Positions 49,070 to 57,640 of a stretch of DNA of 64,000 nucleotides are shown piece after piece (the stretch's first letter is position 1; the number at the start of each line of letters is the position of its first letter). The stretch covers positions 150,040,779 through 150,104,778 of the forward strand of contig OZ018331.1 of NCBI GenBank assembly GCA_963969495.1. The letters are read 5' to 3'. A program made the position numbers and the translations under genes. A model generated the notes under the pieces. It made no database searches, was not told the DNA's origin, and was given only the letters and a program-made list of their open reading frames with translations. The stretch comes from Ceratothoa steindachneri (lineage: Eukaryota > Arthropoda > Malacostraca > Isopoda > Cymothoidae).

Positions 49070-51739
49070 TCAATTGTTTTGCGTCCATAAACGGCCACTT
49101 TTCAAGACTTTGTCTAGTCTTGACTTGAACTGGTCAACAGATTCACTGTTAACAACTTCCACTGGAAGTGCGTTCCACTTACCGCAGATACTGTAGGTGA
49201 AAAAGTTTCCACACAGATTGCGGTTGTAACGCTTCAGTTCAAGTTTGAAGCCGTGATTGCGCGTTCTGTTCTCACTCAGTGTGAAAATATCCCGGTAGTC
49301 AACATTGTCGAACCCTCGAAGTATTTTGAAGACTTCGATGAGCTGACCACGCAGTCTACGGGTTTCCAGTGAGAACAGATCTAACTCCCTTAGTCTATCC
49401 TCATAACTTTTATGTCGGATAGAGGGAATCAGCTTGGTTGCCCTGGCTTGTACGCGTTCCAATCTCGCGATGTCCTTTCGCAATGAAGGACTCCAAAATT
49501 GTACGGCATACTCCAGGTGCGGTCGGACAAGTGAGTTGTACAGGCACAGTACAATCTCCTGGTTCCGATAACCAAACTGGCGCTTAATATAGCCTAGCAT
49601 CCTTTGGGCCTTTTTCTCCGCCTCAATGCACTGTTTCGAGAACTTGAGGTCACTAGTGATTGTTACACCCAAGTCCTTCTCAGTGTCACTCGATTCAATA
49701 GCAGTGCCCTTAAGGATATACTGGGATTGGGGGTTTCTGTGGCCGATATGCATCACTTTGCATTTCCCCACGTTAAAAGGCATTTGCCACGTGTCCGACC
49801 ACTCCCCAATCTTCCCAAGATCTTCCTGCAGGCGGGCAGTATTTCCATCCTTTGCAACGTTCATACCAAGTTTGGTATCGTCGGCAAATTTGGAAATCTT
49901 GGCAACCATGTCACCGTCCATGTCGTTGACGTAGATGATGAATAGTAGTGGTCCCAGGACAGAACCTTGAGGCACCCCGCTAGTAACGGGCACCCACTCA
50001 GAAGACTGTCCATTCACCACCACCCGTTGCCGTCTGCCACTTAGCCAGTTCTCGATCCAGCCGGCTACCTTTCCGTCTATGCCAAGCGCTCGCACTTTCC
50101 GGAGAAGGCGGCGGTGTGGTACCTTATCAAAGGCTTTCTGAAAGTCTAGGTAGACCACATCCACCGCCTTGTCCCGATCGTGCTCGCTGAAAACGAAGTG
50201 GAAGAATTCTACAAGGTTCGTCAGGCATGACCGTTGCCTTCGGAAGCCGTGCTGGGAACTCCTCAGTAGCAGGTTTGACTCTAAATACGACGTCACTTTG
50301 TCCACCATGATGCTTTCCATGAGTTTACCGACTATCGAAGTCAGACTGATAGGTCGGTAGTTCGACGGTTGGTTACGGTCTCCTTTCTTGAAGATCGGAG
50401 TCACCTCCGCCTCACGCCAGTCTCTAGGAACGCATCCGGTCCGGATTGACATGTTAAAGATAGCGCACAGATGTCGTGATACTTCATCGCACACTTCCTT
50501 CAACACCTTGGATAGAAACCCGTCCGGTCCAGGGGACTTATTCGTCTTTAGGTCAGTGATCTTTTTCTTTATTTCTCCTTCAGTGAAGTCCATTGCCTCC
50601 AGCTTTTCCCCCGAGTAGGAATCCGTCGGCTGGGGAATGGGACCACACTCTTCAGTAAACACTGAAGAGAAGTAGTCGTTGAGGAAGTTAGCATTTTCTG
50701 CATCTAAGTGCTTTAATGTCCCTTCCTCATTCCTCAAAGGGCCAATCCTTCGACGGATTGGTTTACGGCTCTTCACATATCCAAAAAACTCCTTGGGATT
50801 CTCTTTACAGAGTCTCGCCACTCGGAGTTCCTCAGACCGCTTAGCCGCCCGTATGCTGGACTTCACTCTTCTGGATAGCCTCCGGTATTCGTCAAAGTCA
50901 CCCGAGATCTTCGATTGCCGGTACACATTCCTCTTCTCCCTAAGCAGTTGCCCGATTTCTCGATTAAACCACTTTGGTTGAACAGAGGACCGACGGGGGC
51001 ATTTCAGAGGGATGAAACGCGATTGAAGACTCATGAATGTGGTTTTGAAACTGTTCCAAGAGTCTTCAACAGCCTCTCACTCTTCTAGCCTCGCGTCAGT
51101 CAGTCCCGCGCGTAGACCTGCAAAGTCTGCTCTTCTCAAATCCAGTTTCCTTGATTTACTAGTTGCAGGCTCTGCCTTGGGGACTTTGACTACGAATCTA
51201 ATTATTCGGTGGTCACTGCCACCGAGCTCTTCGCAAACAGAGAGGTCCTCAACGATTTCATCCTCAGAGGTGAAAACCAAGTCGAGGATATTGTCTCCTC
51301 TCGTTGGCTTTCTCACCCATTGAGTGAGGAACTCGTTGTTCGTGAACTCCAGGAGTAGTGCGTTCTCGCCACAGGGTTCTCTGGTTTCCCAGTCAACTTG
51401 TGTGTTGAAATCACCCATGATGATACACACTCTGTCTTCGACAAGTTCTCCTAGTAGCTGGTACAGATCTCTGTCCTTTTCAACGAGTTGGGCAGGAGGT
51501 CTATAAAGCACCAGGGTCCTGTATTTGGCAGGACCTATCTCTAGGTCAACACCTAGTAGTTCATGGTCGGATACGATGTTGCAATCCGTCGAGTTGAGAG
51601 TATCCTTGACATACAACATCACACCGCCACCCTCTCTGTCTGGCCTATCTTTCTGGAAGAGCTGGTAACCGGGAATCGTGAATTCACCTTCAAAATCTCG
51701 GCTTGAGGTTTTAATCCACGTCTCCGTTATGGCCACCAT
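49070..51739 (-). pseudogene. CR1 ORF2: endonuclease plus reverse transcriptase, one in-frame stop
   Basis: A single frame runs from ATG 51739 to the stop at 49070, interrupted only by TGA at 51077-51079. With read-through it is about 889 codons, within the usual CR1 range. The endonuclease half has MVAITETWIK (catalytic Glu), IIMGDFNTQVDW and GGSDHRIIRF. The RT half, numbered from Met at 51034, has SPGPDG (167-172), NYRPISL (225-231), LDFQKAFD (296-303), SGVPQGSVLGP (352-362) and FADD (383-386), then LVRPHLEYAVQFWSP near 510. All catalytic residues I can check are present. Endonuclease homology extends upstream of 51739 (LLFNARSIRNKFLELRGL) in the same open frame, so translation probably starts earlier, overlapping the ORF1 end. 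No RNase H. Confidence 0.95.
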
Positions 51740-51846
51740 CTCAGGTTCCTCTGTTGCTACGAGGCCACGGAGCTCAAGAAACTTATTCCTGATTGACCTC
51801 GCGTTGAACAGGAGAACTTTGAGGGAGTCCCCCAGTGTAGGACTCC

Positions 51847-53100
51847 CTACGCTCTTCCGTTTCCCGGCTTCTTTTGTGTGGCAGTACCCCTCTTTGCCAC
51901 ATCTAAGAACGTCGTTCCAGGAGTGACACGGGCATACTGTCTTATGTCCGCCTTCACTCTGGGTCGGACGCTCCTCTGCGTCCGCTCTACGACATCCTGG
52001 ATTAAGTTACAGAGTACAGCCTTTCCCTTGAATGAAAGGTGCACTCCGTCCCTTTGGTAAAGGTCGTTTCGACCGTAAAAGGTGCGGTAAGGGTCCAGAA
52101 AGAAGACCCCTTCCGCTGTACAGAGGTCGGACAGGCGCTGGTTCAGGGTCACGTTCCTAGAGTGAGCTGTCCGGCTAGGACCTCTTCTTGGGAGCATCCC
52201 TACAACGACCCGTTTGCGAGTTCTCAATCCACAGTCGTCCACGGCTCCCATGACCGTGTTGAGAATTTTCTCGCTGGGGCCGACTTTGCCTCCTCGGAGG
52301 TAGAGGTCATTCCCACTCACCATCAGGGCAACGACTGAATTCTCGGAGATCTGAGATTTCTCAGCCTCTACCCTGATGTGGTGGTTTCCCCGTCCTGGCT
52401 GGCAGCATACCTCCACACTAGTGCGAAGGCGGGCCGCTAGCAGGGGCTGAAAACCTTGTGCTTGGGAGTCGCTCACGAGGGTAACCCTCGGACATTTCTG
52501 TGCAGAGGTTTGAGGCTTTCCTTGCGGAAGCGAACTCTTGGTTCGCTCTTTCTTCTCCATCTTATTTTTCTTGTTCTTCTTTTTCTTATTCGTCTCTTCC
52601 CCCTTATCTTCCTTTGTTACATACTCTTCTGTTTTTCTCTTTTCTTCCTCTGCTTCAACTTTCTCTTTTTCAGCTTCTACTTTATCTTCTGTTTCAACTT
52701 TCTCTTCTTCCTGTTTCTTTCCCTTCCTTTTCCTTTTCTTTGAGGGTTTATCCATAGCATGCGGACCTAGCTCTGGGGGTAATACTGCAGATGCAGTGTT
52801 CAGTACAGGGCTTGACGTTAGCTCTGCTATTCTCACCTCAAGCCTGCGAATCAGTCCGGCGTGTTCTAATTCGAGGCTGCTTATTTTTTCCTCCAACTTC
52901 CTGGATCTTTCCTCGGAAACCCTGCATGTTTCCTTTAGCTCCTTGATTTGGCCGTTTAAAATACAGTCGGTGCAGGAACTGGCCGGGTGGCATTTCGAAA
53001 AACACCCTTCCGGAAAGTCCACGCACCACTTATCTATGTGGCATATTGCGCACGTGTATTTTAGAGCTCCTGGTCCTTTCTTGCCGGTCATTCTGAACAC
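51847..53100 (-). CDS. CR1 ORF1 protein: zinc-binding, coiled-coil and SGNH esterase domains
   Basis: An intact 417-codon ORF. Residues 17-46 hold a Cys/His cluster (C17, C20, H21, C26, C33, C37, H38, C43, C46) like the PHD/ESSS-type zinc region of CR1 ORF1. Residues 50-95 form a Leu/Glu heptad-like coiled coil. Residues 115-190 are Lys/Glu low complexity. Residues 203-385 resemble an SGNH hydrolase, with VSDSQ (nucleophile S212), SGND (N264) and DGVHLS (D351, H354). In CR1 elements ORF1 is thought to bind element RNA, and the esterase may act on lipids; the activity is unproven here. The start at 53100 (MFRMTG) is the first ATG of the frame, with another at codon 4. Neighbouring ORF2 overlaps its end in another frame. 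Confidence 0.92.
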   Translation of the reverse strand: MFRMTGKKGPGALKYTCAICHIDKWCVDFPEGCFSKCHPASSCTDCILNGQIKELKETCRVSEERSRKLEEKISSLELEHAGLIRRLEVRIAELTSSPVLNTASAVLPPELGPHAMDKPSKKRKRKGKKQEEEKVETEDKVEAEKEKVEAEEEKRKTEEYVTKEDKGEETNKKKKNKKNKMEKKERTKSSLPQGKPQTSAQKCPRVTLVSDSQAQGFQPLLAARLRTSVEVCCQPGRGNHHIRVEAEKSQISENSVVALMVSGNDLYLRGGKVGPSEKILNTVMGAVDDCGLRTRKRVVVGMLPRRGPSRTAHSRNVTLNQRLSDLCTAEGVFFLDPYRTFYGRNDLYQRDGVHLSFKGKAVLCNLIQDVVERTQRSVRPRVKADIRQYARVTPGTTFLDVAKRGTATQKKPGNGRA

Positions 53101-53640
53101 TTTCTCTCTTTAAATACTTTGCGACCAATCAATGATAAAAAAGGGGGGTGGTGAGTTCTCCCCGCGTGAGTCACTCCCGCCTATCGATCGGAGACGTTTC
53201 GGATCTTTCAGAAGGCACGCTCCATGTGCTGCTGTTCGTCCGACCGAGTCGTCAAGCCTCGGCGTGCCGTGGCTCCCAACCAAGCAGCACAGACGGTCCC
53301 CGAAGGGGCCATCGATTTGTCACCAGGTGAACAGCAACGAAACACGCCCCTTACTAAACTCCTACTAGTTCCCTTCACAACGGCCAGGATCTCGGAGCAG
53401 CGTTCAATGGATATCCCGCCCCACCAAGAGACTCGACCCAAGGCTTTTTATTGGCCTGGCAACCAACCTGGGAACAAAGGGCCGTCACCTCGGACCGATG
53501 CTACCAGAGGCACCCGTCAACGGGCACTGGGAACGGTCAATAATTACGCGCCAGGGAAGGGGTTAACGGGGCACTACCCTCATCCCATTCATCGTGCCCC
53601 AACGCCTAGGACACCTCTAGTCCTAGTCTCTCGCAACCAG
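53101..53640 (-). promoter_or_regulatory. CR1 5' untranslated region with probable internal promoter
   Basis: A GC-rich leader precedes ORF1 on the minus strand and contrasts with AT-rich flanks. LINEs carry their promoter inside the 5' region, so this should hold it; no specific box was identified. Short ORFs here are on the opposite strand or lack domains. Confidence 0.5.
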
Positions 53641-53959
53641 TGAACGTCGATTGGCGTTGTTTTTAGAGGTTCCAAAGCCTCTCTTCTGACGCGTGAGGTA
53701 GCTGCCAGGTCCTTATATGTAGATAGAGGGAAAAAAGGGAAAGAGTGACATGATAGGAGTAGGCTTTTTTTTGTTTTTTTCTTTTTGTATAAGTGGGAGA
53801 GATAGGATAAAAGTTAAAAAGGAGAAGGATAGAGGAGAAAAAGGAATGAATGACGCACTTAGTCTGGAATCTGGTTTGCGACCAAATCGACAAGGGAAGC
53901 CCTACCAGGGGTACCCAGAAGAGGTACCCCCGCCGACATAGCTCGAAAAGTCAAAGGTA
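53641..53959. other. Unexplained 320-bp spacer between CR1 and the gag fragment
   Basis: Contains a T-rich run (GGCTTTTTTTTGTTTTTTTC near 53765), purine-rich sequence and a small inverted pair GGGGTACC...GGTACCCC (53908-53931). If CR1 inserted cleanly into the gag ORF this should be gag sequence, but no gag-like peptide was found, so it may be a further insertion or the true CR1 5' end. Confidence 0.45.
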
Positions 53960-54350
53960 CACACAAGCTCTCTTCCCGCGACAAGGGGGCGTCACCTCTC
54001 TCTCTACTTTCTTTAAGAGAGAGAGAGAGAGAGAGTATTTTGCCACATCCTTATACGTTTTATTTTTCTTATTTTTCTCTTCGTTTTTTTTTGCTTCCCT
54101 TTCCTTCCTTTCCATTATTTCCTTTCTTTTGGGCCATGCCATAACGATAGTTCTGTGTCTTCCATGGCAATTTACGCATTTCTTTGTTGTTTCCTTACAG
54201 TCTCTCCATTTTTGCCAACCTCTGAACATACTGTATTCTTCTCTGTGCACTCTTGGGTAAGGTAGTCTTTCATTTTGTAACATCTGCAACATATTTGTAT
54301 ATCAGTTTTTCGTTTTCCATATTTTTTGTAGTAATCCTCATGTTGAACAT
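53960..54350 (-). pseudogene. ORF1 zinc-knuckle part of the split LINE
   Basis: From about 54350 leftward the frame reads VQHEDYYKKYGKRKTDIQIC, CCRCYKMKDYLTQECTEKN (first knuckle), then TVCSEVGKNGETVRKQ (second knuckle, key Cys and His changed). After a frame change come KKCVNCHGRHRTIVMAWPKR (third knuckle, final Cys replaced by Trp) and KRKEIMERKEREAKKNEEKN. Three consecutive knuckles followed by a Lys/Glu-rich segment are typical of gag-like LINE ORF1 proteins. The mutated ligands and frameshift make it a pseudogene. A GA microsatellite at 54017-54036 interrupts the reading just after TYKDVAK. Confidence 0.75.
54017..54036. repeat. Short (GA)n microsatellite
   Basis: About ten GA dinucleotides, inside the gag-like relic. 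Confidence 0.95.
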
Positions 54351-56166
54351 GAGTAGTCCCAGCGGCAGATCCAGAAAAAGCGAATGGGAGGGGAGGGCAA
54401 TGCTAGGATTCTATGAGTTGATATTTGTTAAGGCTGCCTATTATGGTACATATTTTTACAAGTAATACATACATGATTATACAAATAATCAGTGCTGAAT
54501 ATATACGAATAAGTTATAGGCATAAATGGTTGTCGTAGTTTACGGCCGAGTACGGATGTACGTTCGATTCGTACATGAATTAATCCGTTCCACTTTTCTC
54601 TAATAGTGCTCTAATTTAATTCTTTAACCAGGGAGGCTTCGTATCATAATATATCTATTGACATTTGCTGCATTCAAGGATCTATTTAAACAACTCCGAC
54701 AAAATATACTTTTAATCACATAAAAGAACTATATATTAAATCTTTAAATACACTAATTTTATAGTAAGAACGTCTAATAAAAATCCACACTACAACTAAG
54801 TAATACGAGATGGTTGACGCAAAAATCACTTCTAATACACGCGATTTAAGCTCAATTAATGCTAGTTCTTAAGTCATTTGAAATTGAAATAGTCTGGTTA
54901 CGACTATTGGATTGAAATAGTTACGAATAGAGTTTGGAACGGAATTGTAAATAACAAAAAAATGAATATTTTTTGTATTCGTTTTACCTTTAACTCAGAG
55001 TGTGTCGACAGTTGGATGACCTTGAAAGTGAGACGCCTCAATGAGTTGGTTTGGGCGAGTTAGACTAGGGACGTCTTCGCTGAGGTGAGGCGAGCGAGGT
55101 AAGGTGAGTCGGAACAACAGCTGATGCTTCTCCCGGGGAGGTGGAAGCGAGTGACGATGCTTCTCTCGACTTTAAGATATAAGTGAGGGGATCTTGGATG
55201 AATGGAAGTTATCCCGATCTCCGTGTTACCAATTCTGGCTTCTCGACGATGAGACTTAACCAAGATGCGAATCCCTTCTCAAATGGGAATTCACTTTGGT
55301 CTTCCTCACTGGTTAGGGGTATCTGCTTTTTCAGCAAACTGAGATACGTGATTTTCTCTGGACGAGAATGGTAGGAGAGTTGGTTTCAATACCACTGGTC
55401 TGCTTCAATAAGCGACTAAAGGAACAGCCTCGCAGGAGGGTAAGTCTCACTTGGTTCCAACTATCTTCTTTATTCCCCGTTTAACTCAGGAACTCGTTTT
55501 CTTCTCTGGATGGCTACGCGAATTCTCCTCCAAATTTCTCAAGATCGAAATATATACGTCGATTATCCCCTGGGGAGAGGGGAGACGAGGGATTTTAGGA
55601 GTGGTGAACCCTCACTAGCCCACACTAAAGCCCCTCTCCTAGGGCATAAATTTTCAACGCTGTGACACCCCGCCCCTTCATGTTTACGCACGGAAAAGGT
55701 GAGGTTTCTTCTATTTGGCGAAAAATAGACATTAATAATCGGAGGGGATAGTGAGCTTGTTCATAGATTTTCTGCCGACGAAGCCTTAGGCAGCAAGATT
55801 TTTATTATAAACGGACTACACCACCAGTCTCGTAAATTATGAAATCTGCCGACCGAAATCCGTCTTTGCGCGCGACTTCGAAGGGTCTTGAGGCAGCTGG
55901 AAAAAGGGTCGGGGGTAAAGTCTTGGCCCATGTGGAGCGTAACGGTTGACGTTGTATAAACAAACTAGCGTCTGCTTGTCCTCGTCATATTCATTCCTGC
56001 ACAATGAAGAATATGTACATGTAGTGTAGACTATAATGATGTAGGCTAGCTGCAAGTCATTTCGCCCACTTAAGTAACAAGGTACATAATAGAAAAAGTA
56101 TTTTTATTTTCCAGGAGTAGGCTCACTCAAAGTCGTGGCCCATGCCTAGAGTCCCTCTTCATGTGC
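54351..56166. other. Intergenic DNA, nothing firmly recognised
   Basis: AT-rich to about 55000, then mixed composition with purine-rich runs (GGTGAGGCGAGCGAGGTAAG near 55084; GGGGAGAGGGGAGACGAGGG near 55570). ORFs are below 80 codons and lack domains. Short similar strings AAAGTCTTGGCCCATG (55917) and AAAGTCGTGGCCCATG (about 56129) may mark the end region of the hAT element, but no terminal inverted repeat was found. Confidence 0.4.
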
Positions 56167-57640
56167 CTAAGCGAAGAGAAGACTGCGGTTTTTCTCCTCA
56201 AACTTGTTAATCATTTGATCATTCGAAACTTGAATGTCATTGTGGACGGCGAGTAGGGCGAGGCCGTTAAGGCGATCCTGGCCAATGGTGCTCCTCATAT
56301 ACGTCTTTAGCCGTTTCAAGGCTGAGAATGAGCGTTCTGTCTCTGCAGCTACGACCGACAAAGTCATTAAGATGGTCAGGAGCTTTGCAATGTTCGTTAA
56401 CATATGGGTTTCGGCGTACTCCTTCTCATTCTTGGCAGTGCCGAAGACCAGAGCGGAATTGGTCCACAGCTATGCCTCCGCTTGAACGAATACCAGTGAC
56501 TCAATATCGCTCTCATAGAGCTTAGCGGCCTTAAGGACGGCATCCACGTCTGCCTTTCAGCCGTTGAGAAGCTCCTTCAACCGGAGAACAACTGGCATGG
56601 TATCGTCCTCAATTCTTCTCTTCAGCTCGGAAATCACTTAGTCAACGAACGAAATATAAACCGAACGTCGATAGTACTCCTCAGCAGTCCTGACCGGGAT
56701 ATTCTCGCACTAGGTCTGTCATGCACAGACTCGGGGAACATGGACGTCATCGTGAGCTGAGTCCACTTCAATCAGGAGATCCTTGGCTTTTGAGAAAATA
56801 CATTGTGGAAGTGCTCCTTGGCATTCTTTCTGAACTTGGCGAAAACAGTCTCTATCCCACGAATCAGTGCGTACGCAGATGCCAAGTTACCGTTCTTCTT
56901 CTGCAAGGGCCTGCTCGGTTCAAGTGTGTGGGCCAAAACTGGCTCCGCCACACCAGCTCAATGAAAAAGCGAGAGGCTCTAATCGCGGCGAGTAAGATTC
57001 CAGCATTGGCATCCAACTTCATTTCCTCTTCCATGAAGACCGCGATGTGAGGCAGAAACTTGATGAACACGAAGGCTGCACCATACAGCTCAACCCATCT
57101 GGTAGGACACAAGGGCACCAACTTCTCCCGCTTAGCTGAGGAAAATTCATGATTTTGGAGAACCGGAGCGTCCTCATGTTCCTGAAGTAAATTAAGTCAT
57201 GGACTTCGTTGAGCGTCTGAAGGGTGAGTTACACTTCTTTCACATTGCAGGCCTTGGTCAGAACCAGGTTCAGTCGTTGATTAAATCAGTGGATCGGTTT
57301 GGCGAGTGGGTATTGCTCCATGATGATAGCGGCACAACCTCTGAACTTCCCCATCATGACACTCGCTCCGTCGAAGGCAAAGCCCCGGCAGTTTGACAAG
57401 TCCAAACTAAGGCCATGTACGGTGTGAATGAGCAGTTGCCCCAGGCCTTCACCAGTGAGGTTCTTAGCATTGACGAAAGTGAGAAAGTTCTTCTTGATGT
57501 CCTTTTCAACGTGTCGAGGGATAATGGTGTCTTGCTCCTTCCCTGAGACGTCCGTGGTCTCGTCCATTAGCACTGCGAATACACCTCACACTCCGGCTAA
57601 TACCTCTTCCAGCACTAATCAACCTGTAAAGCGAAATATG
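56167..57640 (-). pseudogene. hAT-type (DUF4371/ZMYM-like) transposase relic
   Basis: Reading leftward on the minus strand: LEEVLAGV, a stop, then VFAVLMDETTDVSGKEQ (57600-57530, catalytic-core start), NLTGEGLGQLLIHTVHGL, CRGFAFDGASVMMGKFRG and EQYPLAKPIH (57286), then a shifted frame with NQRLNLVLTKACNVKEV, and LCPTRWVELYGAAFVFIKFL (57121-57060). The C-terminal dimerisation block ETERSFSALKRLKTYMRST is at about 56345-56290, with the end at 56167. This is the usual order for domesticated-like and active hAT transposases with an RNase-H fold: D in MDETTD, the CPTRW block and the ERSFS block. Stops and frameshifts show decay. The N-terminal zinc finger is not seen. The 56987-57958 part also forms the first unit of the 972-bp array. 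Confidence 0.88.

Larger units (their letters stand above)
48970..53640 (-). mobile_element. Nearly full-length CR1-type LINE (about 4.65 kb)
   Basis: On the minus strand: a ~540-bp GC-rich 5' untranslated region (53640-53101), ORF1 (53100-51847), ORF2 (about 51850-49070), a short 3' tail of about 80 bp and a terminal short tandem repeat (TCCTTGTTAC)n (48992-48963). Two ORFs, an esterase-type ORF1, EN plus RT without RNase H, and a short-repeat 3' end instead of poly(A) are the standard CR1 features. It lies inside an older LINE. Near-completeness and one nonsense mutation show it is young relative to the other elements here. The 5' border is placed by the composition change near 53640. Confidence 0.9.
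46880..54350 (-). mobile_element. Zinc-knuckle LINE split by a CR1 insertion
   Basis: Reading on the minus strand, the gag-like zinc-knuckle region (54350-53960) is followed, after the CR1 element, by the C-terminal part of the same kind of ORF1 (48985-48314). Next come the start of an endonuclease (48293-48036) and part of a reverse transcriptase (about 47700-46880). All fragments share orientation, order and degree of decay. The simplest account is one old LINE interrupted by CR1. The 53640-53960 stretch matches neither element in any way I recognise. Much of the endonuclease and everything after RT motif B are missing. Two separate copies of related LINEs cannot be excluded. Confidence 0.65.

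Noticed and set aside
52456..53113. Long Ser/Phe-rich plus-strand ORFs, up to 191 codons
   Set aside because: They are antisense shadows of the Lys/Glu-rich part of CR1 ORF1.
55775..56160. Terminal inverted repeat of the hAT element
   Set aside because: Similar strings AAAGTCTTGGCCCATG and AAAGTCGTGGCCCATG are direct, not inverted, and no matching far end lies within the window.
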